64,000 bases of DNA from an uncultured Phascolarctobacterium sp. (GTDB taxonomy: Bacteria; Bacillota; Negativicutes; Acidaminococcales; Acidaminococcaceae), in assembly GCA_900544885.1 (NCBI GenBank), contig UQWU01000001.1:1-64000 (forward strand), given 5' to 3'. Below the pieces are notes generated by a model. It was not told where the DNA came from, did not search any database, and was given only the letters and a program-made list of their open reading frames with translations. The translations under genes were made by a program, and so were the position numbers. Below, one piece after another: positions 30,721-41,319 of the stretch; the first letter of the stretch is position 1, and the number at the start of each line of letters is the position of its first letter.

Positions 30721-33700
30721 ATGGACTTGACTAAAGAAGAATGGGACAGAGAGTTTGAACAGCGAAGCAAGATGGGAGTATGGGGCGGTGCTTTACGCCC
30801 TATTGCTACAAACGTAGACTTAGAACCAGTCTTGAAGTTTAAGGACGAACAGTATAAAACCAATCAGGAAAGCACTGTATTGTCTAACCTCGGTACTGTT
30901 GCAGGGAACGTATTAAAAGGTGCAGGCCGTGGTGTTTTGGGTGCTGCTAAAGCTGCTATTGATTACAATATTGAGCAACATAAAAAAGCAGACCCGAACT
31001 ATAGACCATACAACGACTTTGCAACAGACGCTTCCGACACATTGCAGTCTGGTGTAAATGCTTTAGAGCGCACAGAAATAAAAACAGACAGTGCCACAGA
31101 AAAGCTTGCCTATGATTTATTGGAAGGTGCAGGACAACTTGCTGTACAGATTGCATTAGCAAGTGCAACTGGTGGTACTACTGCTGCTGCATATATGGCT
31201 ACTATTACAGCAGGTGACCAATATTTGGACCTGCGTAAACAAGGTGTAGACGCAGAAAGAGCGGCACAAGCAGGCTTAATTAACGCACCTATGCAGTTAG
31301 CACTTGAAAAAATCGGCATAGGAAAAATCATGAACAAACTGCCTAAAGACAGTCCGCTTAGAAAAAGAATGACTGATATTCTTGTTACAGGTATAACAGA
31401 AGGTGTTACAGAGGGCTTGCAGGAAATCCCGGAACAATTAACTAACATCTGGGCAAAAGACAAGAATGCTGATGTAGCAAGCGTCGCTAAAGCGTGGCAG
31501 GGCGATTGGCAGGAGAACGTAAAAGAAATCGGCTACAGCGGTCTGATTGGCGGTATCCTCGGTGGCGGTGCAAAAGGTGCTATGCACATTGTAGACGCTA
31601 ACGTCAGAAACTATGTGCAGGCTAAAGTCAATGACGCACAAAAAGAGTTTATCGCACAGAACATCGAGCAGATTAAAAAGAACGGCATAAATCCTAATGA
31701 CGCAGCCGTTTATATCAACGCGAACAGCGATAACGGAACTATTACTGTAGAAGCAAAAGACGTTCAAGGATATATGCAGGCAGCAACCCCGGAGAAAATA
31801 GCAAAAGAGCTAGGTGTTACTGTTGATGAAGTAAATAAAGCAGCAGCCGCAGGACAAGATATTGATATCAACATAGGCAATTTTACTGCTGCCTGTTCTA
31901 CCAACGAGGGACTTTTTGAAGCCACGAAAGACGGTATGCTGTTTAATGCAAATGGCGAATTGTCTAGCCGTGATTTAGCAATGCAAGGCGAAATTGCAAG
32001 AGAATCTACATTATCAGAACGTGAAGCGGTAGAACTTGACAACGAGATAGAAGCCATTGTAAAGAGTGCCAAAGAAGCAGGTGTAGCAGAGAAACAGGCA
32101 GAAGATTTAGGACTGATAATCGAAAGCCGTGCAATGGTTGCCAATCCGTCCAATCCTGCGGAATGGCTGAAAAAAAATCGCCTGCGTTTTCAAAACGCAG
32201 GCAAGGTTAATAGCGGTATGGGTTGGTTGCAAACAAGCAAAAATACAGTATATCCCAAACTGGGCGAAGAAACTTTGCATGAAGATATTGCAGCTTGGGA
32301 GAGAATTATTGACAATAAAGACAAGCTAAACATTAATAGAAATATCCGTATAATGAACACACCTATTTCTTTTGAACTTGCCGGCATTGAAAGGTTACCG
32401 ATAAAAATAAACCCAAAAAGATTTTCTCATATATTAGGCAAACATAAAGATGGTATGACGGATAAGCAGTTAAAAGCATTGCCCAAGGCATTGACAGACC
32501 CGCTGTTCATTGCTCAATCTAAAAACAATTTATTGGTCGCTTTAGATTTACCTGATAAAAACGGTACTTCTGTAATCAGTTTTTTCTCTATTAGCAAAAA
32601 AGAAATCAACCAAAAGACAGCTCACTTTTTGTTGACTGCCTACGGGAAAGATAGTGCATATGGTGGAAATAGTGGGGATGTTGGTACTGACTATAAATGG
32701 TTTTTGGATAATTTTATTAATAAACCAGAAAGGATAAAGTATATAAACAAAGAAAAAACCGCTCAATGGCTCGCAACAGGAGGGCTCAAAGTGCCCAAGA
32801 GTTATGGAGACCATCGGCGGTTTCTAGATAGTAGTATAGCAACAGAACGAGATTTAGTCAAGAGGAAATTAGAATATCCTGAATTATATCAAAAACAGGG
32901 TGAAAAAACCAAAGGCGCGATTTTGCCACAAGTAGACGGTAGTTATATTATCAGCTTGTTCAAGCATGCTGACGCAAGCACCGTTATTCACGAAACGGGA
33001 CACTATTTTGTTGAAACATTGGTAGAGGAAGCGTTGGCTAATCCCGACAACAAACAGCTTAATAATGACGCAAGAATACTGCTTGAGTATGCAGGGACAA
33101 ATCTTGAAGCGTGGAGAAACGGGGACGTAGACAGTAAAAGACCAGCTCATGAAATTTTAGCTAATGCTTTTGAAACTTACGTCATGGACGGCAAAGCACC
33201 AAGCACCAAGCTAAGAAAAGCCTTAAGTCGTTTTTCAAATTGGCTGAAAAACATATATTCACGAATCATGAGAAGTGAATATGCAAAAGATATCAATGAC
33301 GATGTAAGAGGCGTCTTTGATAGAATGCTTGCACCACAAGAAGAGATTGACGCTATGGCAAAAATGGAAGGACATTTTCAATCCTTGCCAAAGGAAATTA
33401 CAGGCAAACTGTCAGACGCAAGTAAAGAAAGTTTGAAAACGAAAATTCTAAAGGCAAGAGAAAAAGCAGTAGATATCTTGACCAAAAAATATATGGAGAA
33501 CTTCAGTGCTGAACGTAGAGAAGCGATTAAGAAATACAAAGAAGAAGTCACTCCTGCTGTAAGAGAAGAAGTAGAAAAAATTCAAGCCATTCAAGCAAAA
33601 GAAGCTGTTGCCGAAGCGTTCGGAAAACAACGCGAAAAGGGCAAAGAATCGTATTTCAGCAAAGCTAACCCCGTTACTGTTGCGAGAAAATATAAGCACG

Positions 33701-36700
33701 CTATAGGTTCTGTACTGCCGAACTATGCCGATGAGCTTAAATGGGTTCAACAGGATATCGAACATATGATTGGCGATACTGCTATGGCTTTAGAATCTGA
33801 TGTTCAAGATTATAAAGATTTACAGCCGTACTGGGTAGACGCAAAAACAAAAGAAGTTGTCGATGTAAGCAACATGGACAACAAAGAACTGCTTGAGAAA
33901 GAAAAAGCAGGCACACTTGAAAAACATACAGCAGATACCGAGCATGGTTGGATAAGCATATTCAAAAAGGAAAACGGCAGAGTTCCGAACAAGGCAGACA
34001 TAGAAAAACTGGCTGTTGATTATGAATGCGGTATAGATACTTATAATATGGGTGCAGAAGTTAATTTACCGCCACTAAAAGCAGAACAGCAGTCTGTGTA
34101 TGACGATAATAAAAAGAAACTGGATAACCTGCTTAAACAGCGTGAAGAACTTAAAACAAATAAAGATTTAAAATACCTTGTCGATATGGCAAAACGAAGT
34201 GCCTTGTCAGACGAAGAGAGAACCGTTTTTGATGTTGTAGCCGACAAGCTAGGATATGACAGCGGCGACGCAATGGCAACGGCGATACTCAAAGCACCGA
34301 TGAAGGAAAGACTTGTGAGAGAGCGTGTAAACGACCTTGTACACGAGAAATTCCCGGACTATGCACAGGACAGAAAGCTTGCAGAAAAGCTGACCAGAGA
34401 AGCCATTTACAACGAGGAATCAGCCGAACTCTTAGCACTGGAGAACGTCATTATACAAGACGCTTTACTTAAAGAGGCAGGCAAGGACAGAGCTAAAAAA
34501 TATTCTCAAATCGAAGCAAAGATAATGAAGAACAGTGCTGAAATTATGGCAGAAGAAACCATTCGCTCCATGAATATAGGCGAAGCCGTTCGCAGCAGAC
34601 GCTTTATGATTGCTGAACGCAGAGCGGCAGCAAATGCTAAAAAGGCAGCGAAGAAGGGCAACATAGAAGAAGCGTTGCAGTTTAAACGGCAACAGCTTTT
34701 TAATCATGCATTGGCTAGAAAAAGCGTACAGCTTGCAAAGGAATTTGCAGCAGCTCAACGTTTTGTAAAAAAACAGCTCAGAATTAAAAAGACAAAAGCT
34801 AACTGGGAAAACGAAAAGCATTTTGTTCAAACCTGTGCATTGCTGGAACGTATGGGACTGACAAGAAAAGATTATGATCCGAGCGTCAGAACGCAGACTT
34901 TAAGAGAATATGTCGAAGAGATGAAAACCAATATGAGCGAGGACGGCGACGAATCTTTCGTTACAATTGATATTGCCGATTGGTTGCTTGACGAAAACAT
35001 CCGCCTTGAAAATGCAGGTGCATTAAATATTGACCAGTTCAGAGATGTTGTGAACGCTTTGAAAAACATCCGTGCCGTTGCAAAGCAGGAAAGAAAAATG
35101 AATGTTATTGCAGCACAGCAGAAAACAGAGGATGTAGAAAATCTGCTTTTGCAACAGCTCAACGAAATGGAAGATGTTTATAATCCTAGAGTAGGGCAGG
35201 ACGAACGCAAAGGTTTTCTCAAAAGGACTGCTGACAAGGTAAGAATCTATCGTGAAAGTTCTTATAGTGCAGACAGTATGTATTTAGCTTTAGACGGTTG
35301 GAAAGACGGCGGTGTTTTCCAGAAGATGATATATTCTACGATTAACGTTGCTGCCAACAAGCGTTACGTACTGACGCAGAAGTATCAGACAGACTATGCG
35401 GAAGCTTATAATAAATGGTGTCCTGACAATGCAACCAAAAAGAAATATTCCGAATTTGTAGCATATGAAGAATTAGGTGACGGCACAGAAGGAAGCACTG
35501 GCAGTATTGACAGACACACTATGGTAAGTATGCTTGCAAACTTCGGTAGCAAAAGCAATATTGAACGCTTATGTGAAACTCCACCAATAGGGCTTGAGAA
35601 CTGCCAGCTGTGGGTAAAAGAAAGCGACATGATAAGCAGGAAAGAAGCATTGGCAATGACTAGAGATAATATTGCTAATTTCTTGAGCAAACATATCACC
35701 AAAGAAGATATTGAGTTTGCACAAGCTAGAATCAATGCCGCTAGTCAGTTCTGGGAAGCTTTGCAACAGGTAGAAATCAACACTAGAGGTTTTTCACCTA
35801 AAAAAGTAGACGCAGAATCTACACTGTTTAAACTTGCCGATGGTACAGAGGTATTGTTTGAAGGTGGCTATTTGCCGTTAAGAAAAGATACTAGATTGGC
35901 AAGTGTCAGCGGTCAAGAAGAGGATGGTCCTCTTAATCAGAACGAAAGACAAGGCAGGAACTACTATACAAATACTGGCAGTAGTAAGAGCCGTACCCAC
36001 GCAAAGTATGCTGTCAGCTTAGCACCGGGAGCGGAAATGAAAGCTGTTGAAGATACTATCAATGATATCTGCTTTAGGGAAATTGCAATTGATTTAAGAA
36101 AGATTTTGCGGAACAAGGATATCATGGAAGCAATGACACGCAAAATGGGACAAAACTTTGTGAAACTTTTCAAAGAACACATTGAAGCAAGTATCAATCC
36201 CGACAGTATGCTTAATACAGCCGTGGCAGAAGATTTGTTGAGCAAGACTGCGGACTGGTTGCGTCGTGCTGCGGTAGCAACAAGTATTATGGGCAGTTTA
36301 AAAATCTCTATACAGAACTATTCAAACATTGTTCTATACGGTAACAGCGTAGATGGCTTTACTCATGCTGATACTTTAGTTGCACTTTTCAACGGAGTAA
36401 AAAACTTCAATAACTGGAACGACATTAATGAAGTTTGTAACAAGAGTGCGTTTATGCGTGAACGTATGGAAACAGTAGACTTTACCATGCGTGAAATCAA
36501 AAACAGAAACGACTTGTCGACCATAGAAAAAGAGGCGGCTCGATGGGGTGGCAATATGCTTGCCTATACAGATATGATGACAGCAAAGCCAGTATTCTAT
36601 CATGCATACTGTAAAAAAGTTCATGAAGGAGCGACGGAGCAGGAAGCGATTGATTTTGCGGAAACCGTAGTCAGACGCACCCTCGGCAGTAGCCGTGTTC

Positions 36701-37335
36701 ACGATGTTTCCAGTATGCAACGTGGTAGTAGCATGATGCGTTTATTCGTAATGTTCCAAGGGTTCTTTAATACACAGTTCAATCAATGGGAACGTGAAGC
36801 ACACGTTGTCGCTAATAAGTGGAGAGCAGGACAGAAGAAAGACGCGATTATGCGTGTTACATCTTTCGCTGCGTCGAAATGGTTTTTGTGTTGCGTACTG
36901 AATATTGCACTAGGCTTTGAAAATCCGTTTAAAGATGAAGATGATGATGACGAGAAACTTTCAAAACTAAATCAGGAACTTCTGAAATATCCTTTAAGCT
37001 TAGGCGGATGGGTCGGCGGTTTTGCCAATGCAGGTATGCAATATGCTTTAGGTATAAACAAAAACAATTACAACATTACACCGTCAGAGAATATTTTAAA
37101 AATACTGCTAGGTTCTTTTAACCACGCAGGAAAGGTTATGCGTGGAGAAGAAGAAGTGTTTGCTCAGGAAACGGCAGAAGTTACAGCCAATACAGCAGCT
37201 GTACTTTTTAAAATGCCGAAAGCACCGTTTAATATAATCTTCAATATGGTTGATATTGCAAACGATGAAATGGACTTTGAATTGAGGGACTTGTTAGGCA
37301 GACGTCCGAGGGCAGAAAGAAAACACGAGTATTAA
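30721..37335 (+). CDS. Giant polyvalent ejection protein with MuF-C and HETGH protease domains
   Basis: 2,204 residues. Visible parts: an N-terminal hydrophobic region with membrane-like helices (about 120-200, 265-285); a MuF C-terminal-type domain (about 525-700; IKINPKRFSHILGKHKDGMT and ERIKYINKEKTAQWLATGGL); a metalloprotease-like domain with HETGH at 757-761; long coiled coils (900-1500); and a C-terminal helical large-polyvalent-protein region with hydrophobic segments near 2060-2120. Such polyvalent proteins enter the host with phage DNA. It occupies the T7 gp16 position. Confidence 0.75.
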   Translation: MDLTKEEWDREFEQRSKMGVWGGALRPIATNVDLEPVLKFKDEQYKTNQESTVLSNLGTVAGNVLKGAGRGVLGAAKAAIDYNIEQHKKADPNYRPYNDFATDASDTLQSGVNALERTEIKTDSATEKLAYDLLEGAGQLAVQIALASATGGTTAAAYMATITAGDQYLDLRKQGVDAERAAQAGLINAPMQLALEKIGIGKIMNKLPKDSPLRKRMTDILVTGITEGVTEGLQEIPEQLTNIWAKDKNADVASVAKAWQGDWQENVKEIGYSGLIGGILGGGAKGAMHIVDANVRNYVQAKVNDAQKEFIAQNIEQIKKNGINPNDAAVYINANSDNGTITVEAKDVQGYMQAATPEKIAKELGVTVDEVNKAAAAGQDIDINIGNFTAACSTNEGLFEATKDGMLFNANGELSSRDLAMQGEIARESTLSEREAVELDNEIEAIVKSAKEAGVAEKQAEDLGLIIESRAMVANPSNPAEWLKKNRLRFQNAGKVNSGMGWLQTSKNTVYPKLGEETLHEDIAAWERIIDNKDKLNINRNIRIMNTPISFELAGIERLPIKINPKRFSHILGKHKDGMTDKQLKALPKALTDPLFIAQSKNNLLVALDLPDKNGTSVISFFSISKKEINQKTAHFLLTAYGKDSAYGGNSGDVGTDYKWFLDNFINKPERIKYINKEKTAQWLATGGLKVPKSYGDHRRFLDSSIATERDLVKRKLEYPELYQKQGEKTKGAILPQVDGSYIISLFKHADASTVIHETGHYFVETLVEEALANPDNKQLNNDARILLEYAGTNLEAWRNGDVDSKRPAHEILANAFETYVMDGKAPSTKLRKALSRFSNWLKNIYSRIMRSEYAKDINDDVRGVFDRMLAPQEEIDAMAKMEGHFQSLPKEITGKLSDASKESLKTKILKAREKAVDILTKKYMENFSAERREAIKKYKEEVTPAVREEVEKIQAIQAKEAVAEAFGKQREKGKESYFSKANPVTVARKYKHAIGSVLPNYADELKWVQQDIEHMIGDTAMALESDVQDYKDLQPYWVDAKTKEVVDVSNMDNKELLEKEKAGTLEKHTADTEHGWISIFKKENGRVPNKADIEKLAVDYECGIDTYNMGAEVNLPPLKAEQQSVYDDNKKKLDNLLKQREELKTNKDLKYLVDMAKRSALSDEERTVFDVVADKLGYDSGDAMATAILKAPMKERLVRERVNDLVHEKFPDYAQDRKLAEKLTREAIYNEESAELLALENVIIQDALLKEAGKDRAKKYSQIEAKIMKNSAEIMAEETIRSMNIGEAVRSRRFMIAERRAAANAKKAAKKGNIEEALQFKRQQLFNHALARKSVQLAKEFAAAQRFVKKQLRIKKTKANWENEKHFVQTCALLERMGLTRKDYDPSVRTQTLREYVEEMKTNMSEDGDESFVTIDIADWLLDENIRLENAGALNIDQFRDVVNALKNIRAVAKQERKMNVIAAQQKTEDVENLLLQQLNEMEDVYNPRVGQDERKGFLKRTADKVRIYRESSYSADSMYLALDGWKDGGVFQKMIYSTINVAANKRYVLTQKYQTDYAEAYNKWCPDNATKKKYSEFVAYEELGDGTEGSTGSIDRHTMVSMLANFGSKSNIERLCETPPIGLENCQLWVKESDMISRKEALAMTRDNIANFLSKHITKEDIEFAQARINAASQFWEALQQVEINTRGFSPKKVDAESTLFKLADGTEVLFEGGYLPLRKDTRLASVSGQEEDGPLNQNERQGRNYYTNTGSSKSRTHAKYAVSLAPGAEMKAVEDTINDICFREIAIDLRKILRNKDIMEAMTRKMGQNFVKLFKEHIEASINPDSMLNTAVAEDLLSKTADWLRRAAVATSIMGSLKISIQNYSNIVLYGNSVDGFTHADTLVALFNGVKNFNNWNDINEVCNKSAFMRERMETVDFTMREIKNRNDLSTIEKEAARWGGNMLAYTDMMTAKPVFYHAYCKKVHEGATEQEAIDFAETVVRRTLGSSRVHDVSSMQRGSSMMRLFVMFQGFFNTQFNQWEREAHVVANKWRAGQKKDAIMRVTSFAASKWFLCCVLNIALGFENPFKDEDDDDEKLSKLNQELLKYPLSLGGWVGGFANAGMQYALGINKNNYNITPSENILKILLGSFNHAGKVMRGEEEVFAQETAEVTANTAAVLFKMPKAPFNIIFNMVDIANDEMDFELRDLLGRRPRAERKHEY

Positions 37336-37360
37336 TAAAATATCCTGCTAAGTGCTGCAC

Positions 37361-37387
37361 TTCACAACGTGAAATTTGTGGTATAAT
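37361..37387 (+). promoter_or_regulatory. Weak promoter before the tail fibre gene
   Basis: An extended -10 (TGTGGTATAAT, ending 37387) with a poor -35 (TTCACA, 15-bp spacing). A terminator follows at 37409, so the initial transcript may be about 50 nt unless read through. Confidence 0.35.
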
Positions 37388-37408
37388 AAGGACAATGGAA
37401 TATTTAAG

Positions 37409-37443
37409 AGTGTCAACACATATGTATTGACACTCTTTTTTTA
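37409..37443 (+). terminator. Terminator between giant protein and tail fibre
   Basis: GAGTGTCAA pairs with TTGACACTC, followed by seven T. It separates the ejection genes from the tail fibre and lysis block. Confidence 0.75.
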
Positions 37444-37478
37444 TTACAACGTTTATAGAAAGGGGAGAACAAACCGAC

Positions 37479-40001
37479 ATGATCGGAAACAGCGAGAACA
37501 GAATATCTTTTAACGGTAACGGCAGTGCAACGGAATTTTCGTACCAGTTTAAGATTTTGAACAAGACCGACATTAAAGTTTTGTTGGTTGACAACAAAGG
37601 CAAGGAAACCTTGCTGAACAAAGATTACTATGTTGATACTGAAAAAAGCGTAGTGCATTATCCCGGGTATGCACCGGGTGCAGAAATCCCGGAAGCACAA
37701 AGACCTCCAGTATTACAGAACGGGTGGAAACTTATTTTGTACAGGGAAGTACCTGTTACTCAAGAAAGCAGGCTTGACGAATATTGGCCGTTCAACGTCA
37801 TTGAATCAATGGTTGACAAGCTGACCATTATTTGTCAACAGCTTTTGGACGGCATCAGCAGAAGTATTAAAATCAGCGAGAGCAGTAAAAGCGGTATTGA
37901 TACTGTTATTGACGTTGCTCCGAACAAGGGTCTTAAATGGAACGCAGAGGGTACAAAAATTGTTGCAACTGTTGACCCTGCCGACGTCCTGCCACAAGCG
38001 AATGACGTTTTGAAACAGACAGAAGCGGCAAGGGATAAGGCAATTCAGAAAGCGGACGCAGCAGCGGAAAGTGCATTGAGTGCTGCCGACAGCGAGCGCA
38101 ATGCCGATACTGCAATGAACAAGGCTCGTGCGTGGGCAGAAGGACATGAACCCGGTGGAGCAAGCACTAAGTCTTCTAAAGAGTGGGCAACGGAAGCAAG
38201 CACCAAAGCAACAGAAGCTACTGAACAGGCACAGCTTGCTAAATGGTGGGCTCAAGGTCATATGCCTGAAAATAATCCTTCAAATCAGTCAGCAAAGGAA
38301 TGGGCAAAAGCTAGTAAGATTTATGCTAATATAGCAACAGAGAAAGCAGAGCTTGCCACACAGAAGGCAACAGAAAGTTTAGCGTCCGCAAATAAGGCTA
38401 AAGAAAATGCTGATGCAGCGAAAGCCAGTGAGACTGCTGCGAAGTCCAGTGAGACCAAAGCAAAAGCTAGTGAGACCAATGCGTCTAATAGTGCAAACAC
38501 TGCGACAACAAAAGCCTCTGAGGCTAGCACGAGTGCTGCTGCTGCTAAAGCATCTGAGAATAAAGCAAAGGCTAGTGAGACTAATGCGTCTAATAGTGCG
38601 AACACCGCGACAACAAAAGCCTCTGAAGCTAGTGCGAGTGCTAATCAAGCAATGGCTAGTGCTGACAGAGCAGATACAGCTGCACAACAGACAACTCAAG
38701 CGGTAACGGATGCTGAAAGAGCTGCTGAATTGGCTACTAGCAAAGCACTAGAAGCTTTCAATAGTGCGAACACCGCGACAACAAAAGCCTCTGAAGCTAG
38801 TACGAGTGCTAATAAGGCAAAAGCCAGTGAGACTAATGCGGGGACTGCTGCTAATAAGGCAACCACAGAAGCTAATAGGGCGAAAACAGAGGCAGATAGA
38901 GCGAAAACTGCTGCTGATAGTGTCGGAAATCCTGTTGTCAGTATTACTCAGAGTGGTGGAAACTTGACTGTTACTAAAGGCGACGGAAGCTCCGATACTC
39001 TTACTGTTACTCCTGCTAAGGCTAGTCAAGCAGAAGCGGAAGCTGGTACTGATGACATCAAGATGATGACACCGCTAAAGACAAAAGAAGCCATACTTGC
39101 AAACATTGCTACAGATGCAGAAGCAACAGAAGGTACAGATAATACTAAAATGATGACACCTCTTGGAGTTAAGGAAAGTATTAAAGCTAATGCACCTATC
39201 AAGAGCGTAAACGGTGTTGTGGCTGGTGCAGACGGGAATGTAAGCGTTGGACTACTTAACGGTGATGCTGACACTAAGGGAATTAAACAGTTTAGATGTT
39301 TTATTGCATCAGGAGAGAACTGTTCATATTGGTATTTAGGCTCTACACCTGCAAATACCACAGGTGTAGAAGTCCTTAGTGCTTATACTACATCATTAAG
39401 ATTATCGACCGTTGGTGGCTTTGGTGATAGATATCTCACTGATTATGAAGTTTATATCACTCCTAGATATGCGACACCAAGTATTCAAGCTTTTTCAAAT
39501 AAACCAGTAAGTGAGGACCGCCTGCTAAAATGTGGATATGTTATCAACGGTGCAAATGTTGACTGGTATATAGTACTTCCACAATGGCCAAATCCTTTTT
39601 ATGTTAGTTATCTTACTGCACCTATTAATGAGGAAAGAGGGTATCCGTTTAGAATCCCTGAACGTCTTACTGGTGTTGAGCAAGAACCTGCTAATTTTGT
39701 ATATGGGGAAACTATAATTGTTTCTAACATATCTACTATTTCAGCAGGTACGAATGGTTGGTCAAGAGATTCTGCTACTGGTTTTACTATTCAGTGGGGT
39801 GAAGTTAGCTTAGCCCCAGGAACTCAAACAGTAATCTTCCCCCGAACATTCACAGCGTGTTACAACGTAGTAAGTGATGTGGCGGGAGATACATCACATT
39901 ATGAAAATCCATGTACTTCAGATATTACTACTCAAGGCTTCAAAGTCGGGCATAATTATGGTAATCACTCTGTAAAATGGATAGCAATGGGAATTAGCTA
40001 A
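37479..40001 (+). CDS. Tail fibre protein
   Basis: 840 residues. N-terminal ~135 match the T7 gp17-type virion-anchoring domain (RISFNGNGSATEFSYQF.., YREVPVTQESRLDEYWPFN). Residues about 180-480 are an Ala/Thr/Ser-rich coiled coil built of short recurring units (KASETNASNSANTATTKASE). A trigger-like region follows (MMTPLKTKEAI), and the C-terminal ~100 residues resemble the gp53-like receptor-binding tip (GFTIQWGEVSLAPGTQTVIFP). It determines host range. The repeated units invite length variation. Confidence 0.87.
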   Translation: MIGNSENRISFNGNGSATEFSYQFKILNKTDIKVLLVDNKGKETLLNKDYYVDTEKSVVHYPGYAPGAEIPEAQRPPVLQNGWKLILYREVPVTQESRLDEYWPFNVIESMVDKLTIICQQLLDGISRSIKISESSKSGIDTVIDVAPNKGLKWNAEGTKIVATVDPADVLPQANDVLKQTEAARDKAIQKADAAAESALSAADSERNADTAMNKARAWAEGHEPGGASTKSSKEWATEASTKATEATEQAQLAKWWAQGHMPENNPSNQSAKEWAKASKIYANIATEKAELATQKATESLASANKAKENADAAKASETAAKSSETKAKASETNASNSANTATTKASEASTSAAAAKASENKAKASETNASNSANTATTKASEASASANQAMASADRADTAAQQTTQAVTDAERAAELATSKALEAFNSANTATTKASEASTSANKAKASETNAGTAANKATTEANRAKTEADRAKTAADSVGNPVVSITQSGGNLTVTKGDGSSDTLTVTPAKASQAEAEAGTDDIKMMTPLKTKEAILANIATDAEATEGTDNTKMMTPLGVKESIKANAPIKSVNGVVAGADGNVSVGLLNGDADTKGIKQFRCFIASGENCSYWYLGSTPANTTGVEVLSAYTTSLRLSTVGGFGDRYLTDYEVYITPRYATPSIQAFSNKPVSEDRLLKCGYVINGANVDWYIVLPQWPNPFYVSYLTAPINEERGYPFRIPERLTGVEQEPANFVYGETIIVSNISTISAGTNGWSRDSATGFTIQWGEVSLAPGTQTVIFPRTFTACYNVVSDVAGDTSHYENPCTSDITTQGFKVGHNYGNHSVKWIAMGIS

Positions 40002-40032
40002 TCCTCACGGGGTTGGAAGAAAGGAGAAAACA

Positions 40033-40602
40033 GTGGAGTATTTAATTAGGTTTGATAAAAATGGCAGACGTTGTGAAACCTATGTCAAATTTGAACTAGA
40101 TAAAGATAGAATTGACAGTCTGTTATCTAGTGGATATATCGAAGTTACAGAAGCAGACTATCAGTTATTAGTAGGTAACATTGACGGGAAAGAACATATT
40201 CGTAATAATGACGGTACTTATAGTGTATATGTAGTTGAAGTTACCTTAGAGGAAGTCAAAACTAGCAAAAAGAATGCTCTTAAATATGAACGTGACAAAA
40301 AAGAAGTGGCAGTTATTGCCTACAAAGGGAAAACCTTTGATTATGACGATAAAGCACGTGAACGCTTAAATATTGCTAGACAAGCACTTGAAGATAACAA
40401 TCTGCCTAGCCAAATGTGGACTTGTGCTGACAATACCGACATTGAATTGACTGTTGAGGACTTTAAAAACATCAACAGTCTAGCAGCACAGCGAAGCGGA
40501 CAACTGCATGATACTTATCGTAAACTGTGTGATTATATCGATAAGCTGAAAACAGCTGATGAAGTGAATGCTGTTACTTTTGATACGGAGGTGATTCAAT
40601 AA
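40033..40602 (+). CDS. Tail fibre assembly-like protein (DUF4376 type)
   Basis: 189 residues starting at GTG 40033 with AGGAGAAAAC upstream. The C-terminal half (KKEVAVIAYKGKTFDYDDKARERLNIARQAL .. WTCADNTDIELTVEDF) has the DUF4376 pattern found in tail fibre chaperones and accessory proteins. Its place directly after the fibre gene fits. Its stop overlaps the start of the next small ORF. Confidence 0.7.
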   Translation: MEYLIRFDKNGRRCETYVKFELDKDRIDSLLSSGYIEVTEADYQLLVGNIDGKEHIRNNDGTYSVYVVEVTLEEVKTSKKNALKYERDKKEVAVIAYKGKTFDYDDKARERLNIARQALEDNNLPSQMWTCADNTDIELTVEDFKNINSLAAQRSGQLHDTYRKLCDYIDKLKTADEVNAVTFDTEVIQ

Positions 40603-40691
40603 TGAAAGAATTAGTAACCAATAAATATTTTTGGGTAGTAGTTGCTGCGTCTTTTGCATTTGGTGCTCTCCATCACTATATGGGATGGTAA
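40602..40691 (+). CDS. Small membrane peptide ending GALHHYMGW
   Basis: 29 residues with one hydrophobic helix (YFWVVVAASFAFGALHHY). The ATG is coupled to the preceding stop (TAATG) behind GGAGGTGAT. The C-terminal GALHHY motif recurs in the 33-residue ORF at 41904, so both are likely real paralogues. Function unknown; a place in the lysis cassette suggests membrane activity. Confidence 0.6.
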   Translation: MKELVTNKYFWVVVAASFAFGALHHYMGW

Positions 40692-40732
40692 TGTCGCCTA
40701 ATGTCAATATTTAAGAATGGAGATGAGGACAA

Positions 40733-41053
40733 TTGCCATTAAGCGACGAAATGTTTCAGCGTCAAGTGTTAGCTGATTTAGCAGCCATTAAAGCAAACCA
40801 GTCTAAAGACGAAAAAAGCTTTGATTTATATAGGGCTAAAGTAGACCAGTTAATCAGCGTACAGGCAACAAATGTTAATAGTCTTAAAGACGCACATAAA
40901 CATATTGATAAACTTGAGGGTGATATGCAGAGTTCCGAACAGCGTGTAAGGGAAGATATTGCAAAAGAGGTCAGTTCAATTTATCGCACTGCGGCAATTG
41001 TCGGTGCGTGTGTATCTTTTGTTATCAGCGTGATACTGCAAAGGTTAGGTTAA
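40733..41053 (+). CDS. XhlA-like (haemolysin XhlA) membrane-anchored coiled-coil protein
   Basis: 106 residues from TTG 40733 (GGAGATGAGGAC upstream). A helical coiled coil (QRQVLADLAAIKANQSKDEKS .. HKHIDKLEGDMQSSEQRVRED) is followed by a C-terminal transmembrane helix (TAAIVGACVSFVISVIL). This is the architecture of XhlA, which works with a holin and an endolysin in PBSX-type lysis. Confidence 0.65.
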   Translation: MPLSDEMFQRQVLADLAAIKANQSKDEKSFDLYRAKVDQLISVQATNVNSLKDAHKHIDKLEGDMQSSEQRVREDIAKEVSSIYRTAAIVGACVSFVISVILQRLG

Positions 41054-41059
41054 TTTACT

Positions 41060-41290
41060 ATGTTAGAAATGCTCAAAGAGGGTGGAGTGTACTCATTAAC
41101 GCGAGTACTGCCCACCCTAGGTTATATCACATTTTTAGTTGTGTCCTGTTATCTTGCTTATTATGGCAAGACGTGGGGACATTATGCGGAGTTTACCGCC
41201 GCCACAGGTGGAGCGATTATTATTCAGTTGGGAAATAAATTTATAAATTCCAAATATAATACCGCACCTTGGGAAACTGGCAAACACTAA
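41060..41290 (+). CDS. Putative holin
   Basis: 76 residues with two predicted membrane helices (VLPTLGYITFLVVSCYLAYYG and ATGGAIIIQLGNKFI) and short charged ends. It sits between the XhlA-like protein and the amidase, the position expected of a holin. Family assignment is by context and topology only. Confidence 0.65.
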   Translation: MLEMLKEGGVYSLTRVLPTLGYITFLVVSCYLAYYGKTWGHYAEFTAATGGAIIIQLGNKFINSKYNTAPWETGKH

Positions 41291-41319
41291 CTGGTTAAAG
41301 AATAGGAGAGTGATTGCAA

